A stretch of DNA of 64,000 bases from Sorangium cellulosum So ce56 (GCF_000067165.1 NC_010162.1:6145001-6209000), one strand, 5' to 3'; counted from the first letter of the stretch, positions 51,331-60,849 are shown. The notes: generated by a model not told the origin, from the letters alone. Program-made: numbers and translations.

Positions 51331-53907
51331 ATGGCCAACCCGATCGACGCCGATCCCAACCGTCAGAGAGAAACCCCCGCCCAGAGAGACGGCAACGCCC
51401 AGCAGCGCGACACCCCCGCCGCATTTTTCCGCGGCAACCCGGCGCCGGACGCCCGCACCGGCATGCACCCGATCGCGTTGCGCCGCGCCTTCGCCGATCA
51501 CCTGCACTACTCGCGCGCCCGGGAGTCCATGTCCGCCACGCCGTTCGACCGGTACGTCGCCCTCGCCCTCTCGGCGCGCGACCGCCTCGTCGACCGGTGG
51601 ACGAAGACGCAGCACACCTACTACGAGCAGGACGTCAAGCGCGGCTACTACCTCTCCGCAGAGTTCCTCCTCGGCCGGGCGCTCGTCGCCAACCTGCAGG
51701 CGCTCGACATCTACGACAGCTACAAGACCGTGCTCGGCGAGCTCGGCCTCGACCTCGATGAGCTCGTCGAGCAGGAGCCCGACGCCGGGCTCGGCAACGG
51801 CGGCCTCGGGCGGCTCGCCGCCTGCTTCCTCGACTCCATGGCCACGATCGGCCTGCCCACCTACGGGTACGGCATCCGGTACGAGTTCGGCATCTTCGAG
51901 CAGGTCATCCGCGACGGCTACCAGGTCGAGCGCGCCGACGAATGGCTCCGCTTCGGCAACCCCTGGGAGATCGAGCGCCCCGAGCACGCCGTCCCCGTCT
52001 CGTTCGGCGGCTACACCGAGCGCGTCCCCGACAAGCGCGGCGGCTTCCGCGTGGTCTGGCGCCACTCCGAGCAGGTCATCGGCGTCCCGTTCGACACGCC
52101 CATCGCGGGCTACCAGTCGAACACCGTCAACACCCTCCGCCTCTGGTCGGCCCGCGCGGGCGAGGAGTTCGACTTCGAGCTCTTCAACGCCGGCGACTAC
52201 GTGCACGCCGTCCACGAGAAGAACCAGTCGGAGGTCATCTCCAAGGTCCTGTACCCGAACGACAACTTCGACAAGGGCAAGGAGCTGCGCCTCCGGCAGG
52301 AGTACTTCTTCGTCGCCTGCTCCATCGCCGACATCGTGAACCGCTACAACCGCGTCCACCCGGACTTCTCGCGCTTCGCCGAGAAGAACGCGATCCAGCT
52401 GAACGACACCCACCCCGCCATCGCGATCGCCGAGCTGATGCGCGTCCTCATCGACGACCACCTGCTCCCCTGGGAGGACGCGTGGAAGCAGACGGTCGGG
52501 GCCTTCGGGTACACGAACCACACCCTGCTGCCCGAGGCGCTCGAGCGCTGGCCCGTCGCGCTCTTCGAGCGGCTCCTGCCGCGGCACCTCGAGATCATCT
52601 ACGAGATCAACCGGCGGTTCTTGCGCGAGGTCATGGACGCCCACCCGCAGGACCAGGACCGCGTGGCGCGGATGTCCCTCATCGAGGAAGGCCACGAGCG
52701 CCACGTGCGCATGGCCCACCTCGCGGTCGTCGGCTCGCACTCGGTGAACGGCGTGGCCAAGCTCCACTCCGAGCTCGTCAAGCGCGACCTGCTCCGCGAC
52801 TTCTACGACCTCTGGCCCGAGCGGTTCAACAACAAGACGAACGGCGTCACGTTCAGGCGGTGGCTGCTCGCCTGCAACCCCGCGCTCGCCGCGCTCGTCA
52901 CCGAGAAGGTCGGCCCGAAGTGGGTGACGGAGTTCGAGCGGCTGCGCGAGCTCGAGCGCCACCTCGACGACCCGGAGTTCATCGAGCGGATCGCCGCGGT
53001 GAAGCGCGCAAACAAGGTGGCGCTCGCGAAGGTCATCGCGCAGGAGCTCGACATCAACGTCGACCCCTCCTCGATCTTCGACGTCCAGATCAAGCGCCTC
53101 CACGAGTACAAGCGCCAGCTGCTCAACGCGCTCCACATCGTCGCGCTCTACCTGCGCCAGAAGCGCGGCGAGCAGATCACGCCGCGGACCTTCATCTTCG
53201 GCGCCAAGGCGGCGCCCGGCTACCGGCAGGCGAAGCTCATCATCAAGTTCATCCACGCCGTCGCCTACGTGGTGAACGGCGACCGGCGCCACACCGGGCT
53301 CCGGGTCGCGTTCATGCCGAACTACCGCGTCTCGCTGGCCGAGCGCATCATCCCCGCCGCCGACGTCTCCGAGCAGATCTCGACCGCGGGCATGGAGGCG
53401 TCGGGCACCGGCAACATGAAGCTCGCGCTGAACGGCGCGCTCACCGTCGGCACGCTCGACGGCGCGAACATCGAGATCCGCGACGCGGTGGGCCCGGAGA
53501 ACTTCTTCCTGTTCGGGCTGACCGCCGACGAGGTCATCGCCCGCCGGGGCGAGCACTTCGAGGGGCGCACCGCCGTGGCCGCCGACCCGGAGCTCCGCGA
53601 GGTGATCGAGCTCATCTCGTCGGGCTTCTTCTCCCCGGAGTACCGCGAGCTCTTCCAGCCCCTGCTCGACCGGCTCCTCGGCCGGGACGAGTACATGATG
53701 CTCGCCGACTTCAAGGCCTACTCCGCCTGTCAGCGCGAGGTGGAGGCGGCCTACGCCGACCGGCAGAGCTGGCTGCGGAAGTCCGCGCTCAACATCGCGC
53801 GCGTGGGCGAGTTCTCCTCGGACCGCACGGTGCGCGAGTACGCGCGCGACATCTGGGGCCTCACGCCCGTCGAGATCGACCTCGGCGCGGCCATGTCGCT
53901 CGTGTGA
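51331..53907 (+). CDS. glgP: Glycogen/maltodextrin phosphorylase
   Basis: 858 aa, GT35 family. Releases glucose-1-phosphate from alpha-1,4-glucans. Motifs: EPDAGLGNGGLGRLAACFLDS, RKQYYLS-like YYLSAEFLLGR, and the pyridoxal-phosphate lysine in GTGNMKLALNG (Lys697), with DGANIEI after. About 35 extra N-terminal polar residues precede the catalytic body. Start ATG 51331; the N-terminus has no signal. It supplies glucose phosphate for the glk/zwf route. Confidence 0.95.
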   Translation: MANPIDADPNRQRETPAQRDGNAQQRDTPAAFFRGNPAPDARTGMHPIALRRAFADHLHYSRARESMSATPFDRYVALALSARDRLVDRWTKTQHTYYEQDVKRGYYLSAEFLLGRALVANLQALDIYDSYKTVLGELGLDLDELVEQEPDAGLGNGGLGRLAACFLDSMATIGLPTYGYGIRYEFGIFEQVIRDGYQVERADEWLRFGNPWEIERPEHAVPVSFGGYTERVPDKRGGFRVVWRHSEQVIGVPFDTPIAGYQSNTVNTLRLWSARAGEEFDFELFNAGDYVHAVHEKNQSEVISKVLYPNDNFDKGKELRLRQEYFFVACSIADIVNRYNRVHPDFSRFAEKNAIQLNDTHPAIAIAELMRVLIDDHLLPWEDAWKQTVGAFGYTNHTLLPEALERWPVALFERLLPRHLEIIYEINRRFLREVMDAHPQDQDRVARMSLIEEGHERHVRMAHLAVVGSHSVNGVAKLHSELVKRDLLRDFYDLWPERFNNKTNGVTFRRWLLACNPALAALVTEKVGPKWVTEFERLRELERHLDDPEFIERIAAVKRANKVALAKVIAQELDINVDPSSIFDVQIKRLHEYKRQLLNALHIVALYLRQKRGEQITPRTFIFGAKAAPGYRQAKLIIKFIHAVAYVVNGDRRHTGLRVAFMPNYRVSLAERIIPAADVSEQISTAGMEASGTGNMKLALNGALTVGTLDGANIEIRDAVGPENFFLFGLTADEVIARRGEHFEGRTAVAADPELREVIELISSGFFSPEYRELFQPLLDRLLGRDEYMMLADFKAYSACQREVEAAYADRQSWLRKSALNIARVGEFSSDRTVREYARDIWGLTPVEIDLGAAMSLV

Positions 53908-53950
53908 AGGCGCCGGCGCGCCTCCGCCGCGGGCCGCTCGCGCGCCTGCG

Positions 53951-53970
53951 GCGGGGCGGCCGCGCCCCGC
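53951..53970 (+). terminator. Hairpin after glgP
   Basis: GCGGGGCG / CGCCCCGC stem of eight GC pairs with a GCCG loop, 43 bp after the glgP stop; no T-tract. The rest of 53908-54179 shows no gene. Confidence 0.45.
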
Positions 53971-54179
53971 CGGACGGAGCCAGCCGGACCAGGCCGGCGC
54001 CCGCGAACGAACCCAGCAGCACCCTCGTCCCGGTTCCATGAGCCGGGCGCCACAGCGGACGGAAAATCCAGGCCCGCGCGTGGCGAAGCGCGCCGCGGCG
54101 GAGCATGCTTCCGGGGCATGAGCCAGCTTCGTCGGCCGCTCGCCGGGGCGGGGCTCTTGCTATCCTTCCCGACGGATTT

Positions 54180-54503
54180 ATGCCGAACGATCCTGAGGAA
54201 AGAGAAGACAGGCAGGGCGACCTCGCGACGGAGCGGGAACGGAAAGTCGAGAAGCCCCGCCGCTACAAGGTCGTGTTCCACAACGACGACTACACGACGA
54301 TGGAGTTCGTCGTGCTCGTCCTCATGAAGTTCTTCCACCGCACCGAGACGGAGGCCACGCACATCATGCTGAGCGTGCACCACCGCGGCCACGGGGTCGC
54401 CGGCGTGTACACGAAGGATGTCGCCGAGACCAAGGTCGCCCAAGTACAGGACTTCGCCAAGGAGCACGGGATGCCCCTTCGGTTGACCGCCGAGCCGGAA
54501 TGA
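54180..54503 (+). CDS. clpS: ClpS adaptor protein
   Basis: 107 aa. The ClpS core KYKVVFHNDDYTTMEFVV..L is present as YKVVFHNDDYTTMEFVV, with the N-degron pocket region FHRTETEATHIMLSVHHRGHG and the C-terminal TKDVAETKV. It presents proteins with N-terminal bulky residues to ClpAP. ATG 54180 is the last possible start before the domain and has a weak ribosome site. The stop overlaps the clpA start (ATGA), so the two are made together. Confidence 0.95.
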   Translation: MPNDPEEREDRQGDLATERERKVEKPRRYKVVFHNDDYTTMEFVVLVLMKFFHRTETEATHIMLSVHHRGHGVAGVYTKDVAETKVAQVQDFAKEHGMPLRLTAEPE

Positions 54504-56815
54504 CCATGCGCATCAGCCCCGAAGTTGAGATCGCCTTTTCGCTCGCCACCCGGGAGGCCTCGCGCCGCCGGCACGAGTTCGTGACCATCGAGCACCTGCT
54601 CTACGCGCTGCTCTTCGACGAGGAGACGGCCGAGGTCCTCCGGCACGCGGGGGGCGACACCCCGCTGCTCAAGAAGAAGCTCGAGCGCTTCCTCGACGAG
54701 GAGATCGAGGTGCTGCCGGAGGACGCGGACACGAGCCCGACGCTCTCGCTCGGGTTCCAGCGCGTGGTCGGCCGCGCCGCGATGCACGTGCAGTCCTCGG
54801 GCAAGAAGGAGCTCAAGGGGGCGAACGTGCTGGTGGCGATGTTCGCCGAGCGCGACTGCCCGGCCGTGACGCTCCTCGGCGAGCAGGGCGTCAGCCGCTT
54901 CGACGTCGTGAACTACATCTCGCACGGCATCTCGAAGACGGGCCAGGACGACGGCCTCCGGGAGGAGCCGCCGGAGGAGGGCGGCGAGCCCGGCGCCGCG
55001 CAGCCGATCAAGGATCCGCTCGCGGCGTTCACGATGAACCTCAACAAGGAGGCGGCCGAGGGCCGCATCGACCCGCTGGTCGGCCGCGAGAACGAGGTCG
55101 CCCGCACGATCCAGGTGCTCGCGCGGCGGCGCAAGAACAACCCCCTGCTCATCGGCGACGCCGGGGTCGGCAAGACGGCGATCGTGGAGGGGCTCGCGCA
55201 GCGGATCGAGAAGAAGGACGTGCCCGCGCCGCTCAAGGACGCGACCGTCTACGCGCTCGACATGGGCGCGCTCCTCGCGGGCACGAAGTACCGCGGCGAC
55301 TTCGAGAACCGCCTCAAGGCGGTGCTGCGCGCGCTCGAGAAGCAGCCGGGCTCGGTCCTCTTCATCGACGAGATCCACACGATCATCGGCGCCGGCGCCG
55401 CGAGCGGCGGGACGATGGACGCGTCGAACCTGCTCAAGCCCGCGCTGGCCTCGGGCCGCCTGCGCTGCATCGGCGCGACGACGTTCCAGGAGTACCGCGG
55501 CCACCTCGAGCGCGACAGCGCGCTCGCGCGGCGCTTCCAGCGCATCGAGGTGCCGGAGCCCTCGGTCGACGAGACGGCGCAGATCCTGAAGGGCCTGCAG
55601 AAGCGCTACGAGGAGTTCCACAAGATCACGTACACGGCCGAGGCGATCGAGGCCGCGGCGAAGCTGTCGGCGCGGTACCTGCAAGATCGCCGGCTGCCCG
55701 ACAAGGCGATCGATCTGCTCGACGAGGCGGGCGCGGCGGCGCGCCTCCGCCACGGCGACGGGTACACGGTCGAGGCGGCGGACATCGAGCTCGTCGTCGC
55801 GAAGATGGCGCAGATCCCGCCGCGCCAGGTGTCGACGTCGGACAAGGCGCAGCTCAAGGATCTCGAGCAGTCGCTGCGCTCGGTGATCTTCGGGCAGGAC
55901 GAGGCGGTGAAGCAGCTCGCGTCGGCGATCAAGCTGTCGCGCGCGGGGCTGCGCGCGCCGGAGAAGCCGATCGGCTCGTTCCTGTTCTCGGGCCCGACCG
56001 GCGTCGGCAAGACCGAGCTCGCGAAGCAGCTCGCCAGGGCGCTCGGCATCGGGTTCCTGCGGTTCGACATGAGCGAGTACCAGGAGCGCCACACCGTCTC
56101 GCGGCTCATCGGCGCGCCGCCCGGCTACGTCGGCTTCGACCGCGGCGGCCTGCTCACGGAGGCGGCGGCGAAGACGCCGCACGCGGTGCTGCTGCTCGAC
56201 GAGATCGAGAAGGCGCACCCGGACGTGTTCCAGGTCCTGCTCCAGGTGATGGACCACGGCACGCTGACCGACAACAACGGCAAGAAGAGCGACTTCCGCC
56301 ACATGGTGCTGATCATGACGAGCAACGTGGGCGCGCGGGAGCTCGCGCAGGCGCGCGTCGGCTTCGGCGAGCGAGGGACGGCGGGCGACGACGACAAGGC
56401 CTACAAGAACACGTTCAGCCCGGAGTTCAGGAACCGGCTGGACGCGCGCATCATGTTCCGGCCGCTGGATCCGTCGGTGATGGGCAGCATCGTGGACAAG
56501 TTCGTCGGCGAGCTCGCGGCGATGCTGGCGGATCGGTCGGTGACGGTCGAGGTGACCGACCGGGCACGGGCGGAGCTCGCGACGCGAGGGTACGATCCGG
56601 CGAACGGGGCGCGGCCGCTCGGGCGCGTCATCGAGAACGACATCAAGCGGCGGCTCGGGGACGAGCTGCTCTTCGGGGCCCTCGAGAACGGGGGCAACGT
56701 CGCGGTCGACTTCGAAGGCGGGGAGTTCACGTTCAAGTTCTCGGCGGCGAACGGGGGAGGCGCGGAGAAGGCGAAGGCGAACGGGGCGGCGGTCGAGCCG
56801 GAAGCCGTCGGCTAG
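54500..56815 (+). CDS. clpA: ATP-dependent Clp protease ATPase subunit ClpA
   Basis: 771 aa unfoldase. N-terminal Clp-N domain (EVEIAFSLATREASRRRHEFV, shared with clpS binding), AAA-1 with Walker A GDAGVGKT (219-226) and IDEIHTIIGAG, AAA-2 with GPTGVGKT (498-505) and LLDEIEKAH, then the C-terminal D2-small domain. Unfolds substrates for ClpP. Length is close to E. coli ClpA (758 aa). The Ala/Gly-rich tail ends in EPEAVG. ATG ACC ATG at 54500 gives two adjacent starts; the first overlaps the clpS stop. Followed by a large inverted-repeat element. Confidence 0.96.
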   Translation: MTMRISPEVEIAFSLATREASRRRHEFVTIEHLLYALLFDEETAEVLRHAGGDTPLLKKKLERFLDEEIEVLPEDADTSPTLSLGFQRVVGRAAMHVQSSGKKELKGANVLVAMFAERDCPAVTLLGEQGVSRFDVVNYISHGISKTGQDDGLREEPPEEGGEPGAAQPIKDPLAAFTMNLNKEAAEGRIDPLVGRENEVARTIQVLARRRKNNPLLIGDAGVGKTAIVEGLAQRIEKKDVPAPLKDATVYALDMGALLAGTKYRGDFENRLKAVLRALEKQPGSVLFIDEIHTIIGAGAASGGTMDASNLLKPALASGRLRCIGATTFQEYRGHLERDSALARRFQRIEVPEPSVDETAQILKGLQKRYEEFHKITYTAEAIEAAAKLSARYLQDRRLPDKAIDLLDEAGAAARLRHGDGYTVEAADIELVVAKMAQIPPRQVSTSDKAQLKDLEQSLRSVIFGQDEAVKQLASAIKLSRAGLRAPEKPIGSFLFSGPTGVGKTELAKQLARALGIGFLRFDMSEYQERHTVSRLIGAPPGYVGFDRGGLLTEAAAKTPHAVLLLDEIEKAHPDVFQVLLQVMDHGTLTDNNGKKSDFRHMVLIMTSNVGARELAQARVGFGERGTAGDDDKAYKNTFSPEFRNRLDARIMFRPLDPSVMGSIVDKFVGELAAMLADRSVTVEVTDRARAELATRGYDPANGARPLGRVIENDIKRRLGDELLFGALENGGNVAVDFEGGEFTFKFSAANGGGAEKAKANGAAVEPEAVG

Positions 56816-56829
56816 GACGGCTGCGACGG

Positions 56830-57023
56830 AGCCAGCGGGGAGGGGGTGCCCGTGCGCGCGGGCGGCGGGGGCCCCTCCCACGAACTCGCGCCTTTTGGGA
56901 GGCGATTGCCGTGAGTACGGGAGACGTGGGTCGGGACGGATAGGCTGCGATGCGGGCCGGCGCTCGGGTTCGTGGGGCCCTACCCCGCCGCCCGCGCGCA
57001 CGGGCACCCCCTCCCCGCTGGCT
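56830..57023. repeat. 194-bp element with 41-bp perfect inverted repeats
   Basis: 56830-56870 and 56983-57023 are exact reverse complements (41 of 41; edge agccagcggggag). The next about 20 bases inward still pair imperfectly (cacgaac core). The 112-bp centre carries cgccttttgggaggcg, a small hairpin. It occupies almost the whole gap between the convergent clpA and apaG genes and could act as a bidirectional terminator, or be a miniature inverted-repeat element. Confidence 0.9.
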
Positions 57024-57050
57024 CTTCCATGAGGGGGGTGGGGAGTGGGG

Positions 57051-57440
57051 TCAGTTCAGGGAGTGCGGCATCGCCAGGGTGAACGACGCGATCTCGGCGT
57101 CGAAGACGCGGCCGTCAGGGCGGTGCATCTGGTAGGTGCCGCGCATCGTGCCGCGCGGGGTCTCGAGCACACAGCCGCTCGTGTACTCGAAGTGCTCGCC
57201 AGGCTTGAGCGAGGGCTGCTGGCCGACGACGCCAGGGCCGCGCACCTCCTCCACCTTCCCGCTGCCATGCGTGATGATCCAGTGCCGCGTCCTCAGCTGG
57301 GCAGGCTCGGTGCCTTCGTTCGCGATCCGCACGGTGTAAGCAAAGACGTAGCGGTGCTCCGTCGGGGATGACTGCGTGGGGACGTAGACCGTCGAGACGG
57401 TGACCCGGATGCCCTGCGTGATGGCCGTCGACACAACCAC
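57051..57440 (-). CDS. apaG: ApaG (CorD) family protein
   Basis: About 129 aa. ApaG hallmark segments: GIRVTVSTVYVPTQSSP, YVFAYTVRIANEG, LRTRHWIITHGSGKVEEVRGPGVVGQQP and GEHFEYTSGCVLETPRGTMRGTY. The family has a fibronectin III-like fold and is linked to Co2+/Mg2+ tolerance. GTG 57440 or GTG 57434 are the likely starts; a longer frame upstream runs into tandem repeats with no family homology. Convergent with clpA across the 194-bp element. Confidence 0.92.
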   Translation of the reverse strand: MVVSTAITQGIRVTVSTVYVPTQSSPTEHRYVFAYTVRIANEGTEPAQLRTRHWIITHGSGKVEEVRGPGVVGQQPSLKPGEHFEYTSGCVLETPRGTMRGTYQMHRPDGRVFDAEIASFTLAMPHSLN

Positions 57441-57465
57441 GCACTGCCACCGCTGCGGCGCGCGC

Positions 57466-57548
57466 ACAAGGGCCCGGCCGCGCAGCACGCGCACAAGGGC
57501 CCGGCCGCGCAGCGCCCACAAGGGCCCGGCCGCGCAGCGCGCGCACAG
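57466..57548. repeat. 25-27-bp tandem repeat upstream of apaG
   Basis: acaagggcccggccgcgcag starts at 57466, 57493 and 57518; a decayed fourth (acagagccgg) is at 57545. It sits in the promoter-side region between apaG and the divergent rhomboid gene (57441-57783). The rhomboid reading frame is open through it, but the encoded Arg/Ala sequence is not protein-like. No other gene is seen in this 343-bp region. Confidence 0.75.
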
Positions 57549-57783
57549 AGCCGGCAACCGGCAAGGAGCGCCGCGGCCCGGCGTGACGACGGGACGGCCA
57601 GGCTCCGGGAGACCCGGCGTTGACAGCTTCCGGGCTCATCCGCACGTTTCGATGAACCTTGGGTCGACGAACCGTGGAGGACCCGCCGTGGGCGAACAGA
57701 ACCGTATCTGTGTTCGAGATGCAGTTGGCGAGCCGTTCGTCCCGATCGCGATCCTGCCGCCGGCGCGCGGCGAGAGGGCGGCG

Positions 57784-58740
57784 ATGATCCAGAACGGCGA
57801 TCCCACCTCCGGAGAGGCGGAAAATCACGGCCTCGGGCTCACGGCCATCGGCCCCGTCATGCCGGAGCGCAAGATCCGCGAGTGGGCCCTCGTCCTCCAG
57901 TCGAGCGAGCTTTGGCACGCCGTGCGGTACACGCCGGCGGGCTGGGTGCTCCTCGTGCGCGACGAGGACTACGCCCTCGCCGCGGGCTCGATCGATCGGT
58001 ACGAAGCGGAGAACCGCAACTGGCCCCCGCTCCGCCCGCGCGAGCGGCTGCGCCACCCTCCGTCCATGGTCGCCGGCGTCGCGTTCGCCGCGCTCGCCCT
58101 CTTCTTTTTCCTCGTCACCGGGCCCGCGAGCGGCGGCGGACGCTGGTTCCAGCGCGGCGCCTCCGTCGCCGACCTCGTCGTGGGACCGGAGCCGTGGCGC
58201 GCCATCACCGCGCTCACGCTGCACGCCGACTCGGCCCACGTGCTCGGCAACGTCATCTCCGGGACGGTCTTCGCGTCCGCCGTGCAGCGCCGCCTCGGGC
58301 CGGGCGGCGCCGCGCTCGCCGTGGTCGCCTCGGGCGCGATCGGGAACTTCGCGAACGCGCTCTGGCACCAGAGCATGGGCCAGCACCACGCCTCGATCGG
58401 CGCCTCCACCGCGGTGTTCGGCGCGATCGGGCTGCTCGCCGCCACGCAGCTGATGCTCGACCGCGCGCACGACAAGGAGAGCGGCGAGAAGCGCCACCTC
58501 CTCCACCTCGTCGCGCCGCTCGTGGGAGGCCTCGCCCTCCTCGGCGCCCTCGGCGCGAGCCCACGCTCGGACCTCGGCGCGCACGCCTTCGGGTTGCTCA
58601 GCGGCGCCGCGATCGGGGTCGTCGCCGGCCTCTCGCTGCGCAACCGGCCCGCGCCGCGGCGCCCCGTCGTCCAGGTCGCGCTGGGCGCGACCGCGGCGGC
58701 GCTCGTCCTCGGCGCGTGGCAGATCGCGCTCATCGCCTGA
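57784..58740 (+). CDS. Rhomboid-family intramembrane serine protease
   Basis: 318 aa (start ATG 57784, with AGAGGG five bases upstream; an ATG at 57652 would add 44 residues). About residues 1-95 are cytoplasmic; membrane helices follow. Rhomboid signatures: HVLGN (His152, Asn156), GAST with catalytic Ser208, and His267 in AHAFG, matching the Ser-His dyad and oxyanion-site residues. Cleaves transmembrane substrates. The N-terminal soluble domain (WHAVRYTPAGWVLLVRDEDY) may sense ligands. Its 3' end is duplicated just after the stop. Confidence 0.9.
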   Translation: MIQNGDPTSGEAENHGLGLTAIGPVMPERKIREWALVLQSSELWHAVRYTPAGWVLLVRDEDYALAAGSIDRYEAENRNWPPLRPRERLRHPPSMVAGVAFAALALFFFLVTGPASGGGRWFQRGASVADLVVGPEPWRAITALTLHADSAHVLGNVISGTVFASAVQRRLGPGGAALAVVASGAIGNFANALWHQSMGQHHASIGASTAVFGAIGLLAATQLMLDRAHDKESGEKRHLLHLVAPLVGGLALLGALGASPRSDLGAHAFGLLSGAAIGVVAGLSLRNRPAPRRPVVQVALGATAAALVLGAWQIALIA

Positions 58741-58812
58741 GCGCGCGACTGAGCGCGCGACCGCGGCGGCGCTCGTCCGCGGCGCGTGGCGCGCGCTCAT
58801 CGCCCGAGCGCG
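58687..58812 (+). repeat. Tandem duplication of the rhomboid 3' end
   Basis: 58687-58745 and 58757-58812 share gcgaccgcggcggcgctcgt and nearby ggcgcgtgg and gcgctcatcgcc, with one base change and a 4-base gap. The second copy starts 16 bp after the rhomboid stop. Confidence 0.85.
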
Positions 58813-58815
58813 ACC

Positions 58816-60027
58816 TCAGTCGACAGGCCAGATCCCCACGGTGCCGCCGACCCAGGTCAGGTCTCGGTTGTGGTCGACGCCGAGCATCCTCCCGCGCGAG
58901 AGCCGCACCAGGTTGAGCACGAGCGAGAGCTCGGGCTCGTCCGGCGCGCGCAGGAACATCATCCGCACCTCGGCCTTCACCCCGTTCCCGTCGGGCATCG
59001 CGAGCGCCGGCTCGTACGCGACCTTCTCCTGGAGCAGCCAGCGCGAGCGCTCCCCCTCCGGGATCGCGGCGATGTCCTCGGGCGTGACATCGACCTTCAC
59101 CCCGGAGCCCGCGAAGGAGAACAGCGGCTTGAGCACGTACCGCTCGAGATCCAGCGGCGCGCCCTCCAGCGCGCTCAGCGTCCGCGACCGCGGGAGCGCG
59201 GGGTGATCGATGTAGGGCAGCGTGTACTTCGACCAGGTCCAGTACCAGTTCGGGTGCGAGCACCACGTGACGTCGAGCGGATCGCCGTACCGGAACGGGA
59301 GCTCGACCCGCTTCGACTGGAGCTCGTCGAACACGACGCGGTTGTACAGCCGGCGGACCTGGACGAGCCGCCCGCCCACGCGGCGGAACAGCCGGTCCCC
59401 CTCCCGGACGAGCGCCGTCGGACAGACGGCGTCGACGCCGACGAGGAGCTTCGTCGCCACGAAATCGGGGTACGTCTTCTGCTTCTCCGGCGCGAGGTCG
59501 AGCAGGACCACCGACTCTTCGGGCTCTCCCGCGAGGATCGCGCGGCGGAGCTGCGCGAGGACGTCTGCGGTGCTGCGGTCCCCGAAGCAGCACGACCAGC
59601 GCCGGTCGAGGCCCGGCATCCCGGCGAGCACCTCGGCCATGATCTCGACCTGGATGAGCATGAGCGCGTAGAGCGACGGGAACGCCTGCAGCTCGACCAC
59701 CTTGCCCGTGAGCTCGCCGTCCGGGCCGCGCACGATCGCGAAGTCCACCTGCACGCAGTTGGGGAGCGGATCCATGCCCGGGACGTCGAGGTGCGCGGGG
59801 ATGGCGCGCTTCATCTGCGCGATGAGCGCGGGGCTCGAGATCTGTCGCACGATCTCCGTCGCGGAGCGCTCGAGGTCGTCGCGCAGCCCGTGGGGCAGGA
59901 ACAGCGGCGTCTCGGCGACGCGGAACGGGATCGCGCACCCGAGCCGCCGCTCGAGCCGGCCGAGGTAGTCCGCGTAGGTCGACGGCCCGAAGGCAGCGTT
60001 GAACGCGCGCCGGAAGGTGGGGTCCAT
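58816..60027 (-). CDS. Possible ATP-grasp-like protein, function unknown
   Basis: 403 aa from ATG 60027 (GTG at 60051 also possible; no Shine-Dalgarno at either). KPLFSFAGSGVKV, an acidic DVTPEDIAAIPEG stretch and WLLQEKVAYEP are laid out like the Lys/Gly-loop and the later Glu strand of ATP-grasp enzymes such as glutathionylspermidine synthetase-type ligases, and VELQAFPSLYAL fits a pre-ATP-grasp domain. This is a structural impression, not an identified family. A-rich sequence (ccaacaaaatacaaatac) lies directly before the ATG. Monocistronic, divergent from the next lipoprotein gene. Confidence 0.6.
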   Translation of the reverse strand: MDPTFRRAFNAAFGPSTYADYLGRLERRLGCAIPFRVAETPLFLPHGLRDDLERSATEIVRQISSPALIAQMKRAIPAHLDVPGMDPLPNCVQVDFAIVRGPDGELTGKVVELQAFPSLYALMLIQVEIMAEVLAGMPGLDRRWSCCFGDRSTADVLAQLRRAILAGEPEESVVLLDLAPEKQKTYPDFVATKLLVGVDAVCPTALVREGDRLFRRVGGRLVQVRRLYNRVVFDELQSKRVELPFRYGDPLDVTWCSHPNWYWTWSKYTLPYIDHPALPRSRTLSALEGAPLDLERYVLKPLFSFAGSGVKVDVTPEDIAAIPEGERSRWLLQEKVAYEPALAMPDGNGVKAEVRMMFLRAPDEPELSLVLNLVRLSRGRMLGVDHNRDLTWVGGTVGIWPVD

Positions 60028-60186
60028 GTATTTGTATTTTGTTGGTATCACGGCAACGCGCGCGGCTGAACGACCCGCCGGGCGCCTCCAGCAAGAGCGC
60101 GCCGGGGGCTCTCCGCGGTTCGATCCGGCTTGAGGACGCGGGCACGGCGACTACAGTCGCCGCGAACCCCGCCGAGGCCTCCCACG

Positions 60187-60813
60187 ATGATCAAGCTCCG
60201 CTCCGCCATGGTTTTGCCGCTCGTCGCCGCGCTCGCCGCGGCGTGCTCGAAGACCCCCGAGCCGACAGCCACATCCGCGCCCGAGGCGCCGGCGACCAGC
60301 AAGCCCGCCGCGCCCGCCGAGGCGGCGCCCGCTCCGAAGCCGGCGCCGGCCAGCGGCCAGCAGGCGGGCGGCGAGCTCGCGTGGGATGCCCCGGCGAGCT
60401 TCGAGAGCGCGCCGAACCCCAACTCGATGCGCAAGGCCACGTACAAGATCAAGCGCGCCGCCGGTGACACCGAGGACGCCGAGCTCAGCGTGAGCCAGGC
60501 GGGCGGCAGCGTGGACGCGAACATCACGCGCTGGGCCGGCCAGTTCTCCCAGAAGAGCGACGATTCCCCCAAGCGCACCGACCTCAAGGCCGGCGATCTC
60601 AAGGTCACCATCGTCGAGGTGAAGGGGACGTTCGCCGGCTCCGGGATGCCCGGCATGCCCGCGTCGGATCCGAAGCCGAACTATGCCCTCCTCGGCGCGA
60701 TCGTCGACACGCCGTCCGGGCTCTGGTTCTTCAAGATGACCGGCCCCGAGAAGACGGTCACCGGGGCGCGCGCCGACTTCGACAAGCTCGTGAACAGCCT
60801 GCGCCTGAAGTGA
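60187..60813 (+). CDS. Hypothetical lipoprotein
   Basis: 208 aa. Signal peptide LPLVAALAAAC (Cys20, lipobox AAAC) with a Pro/Ala/Lys linker to about residue 65, then a globular part: ELAWDAPASF, RKATYKIKRA, DAELSVSQAGGSVDANITRWAGQF, and KMTGPEKTV. Resembles small myxobacterial lipoproteins with a beta-sandwich domain; function unknown. ATG 60187 is set by the signal peptide. Confidence 0.75.
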   Translation: MIKLRSAMVLPLVAALAAACSKTPEPTATSAPEAPATSKPAAPAEAAPAPKPAPASGQQAGGELAWDAPASFESAPNPNSMRKATYKIKRAAGDTEDAELSVSQAGGSVDANITRWAGQFSQKSDDSPKRTDLKAGDLKVTIVEVKGTFAGSGMPGMPASDPKPNYALLGAIVDTPSGLWFFKMTGPEKTVTGARADFDKLVNSLRLK

Positions 60814-60849
60814 CGCCACAGCGCGGCGCGTCGACCACGCGCCGCGCCC

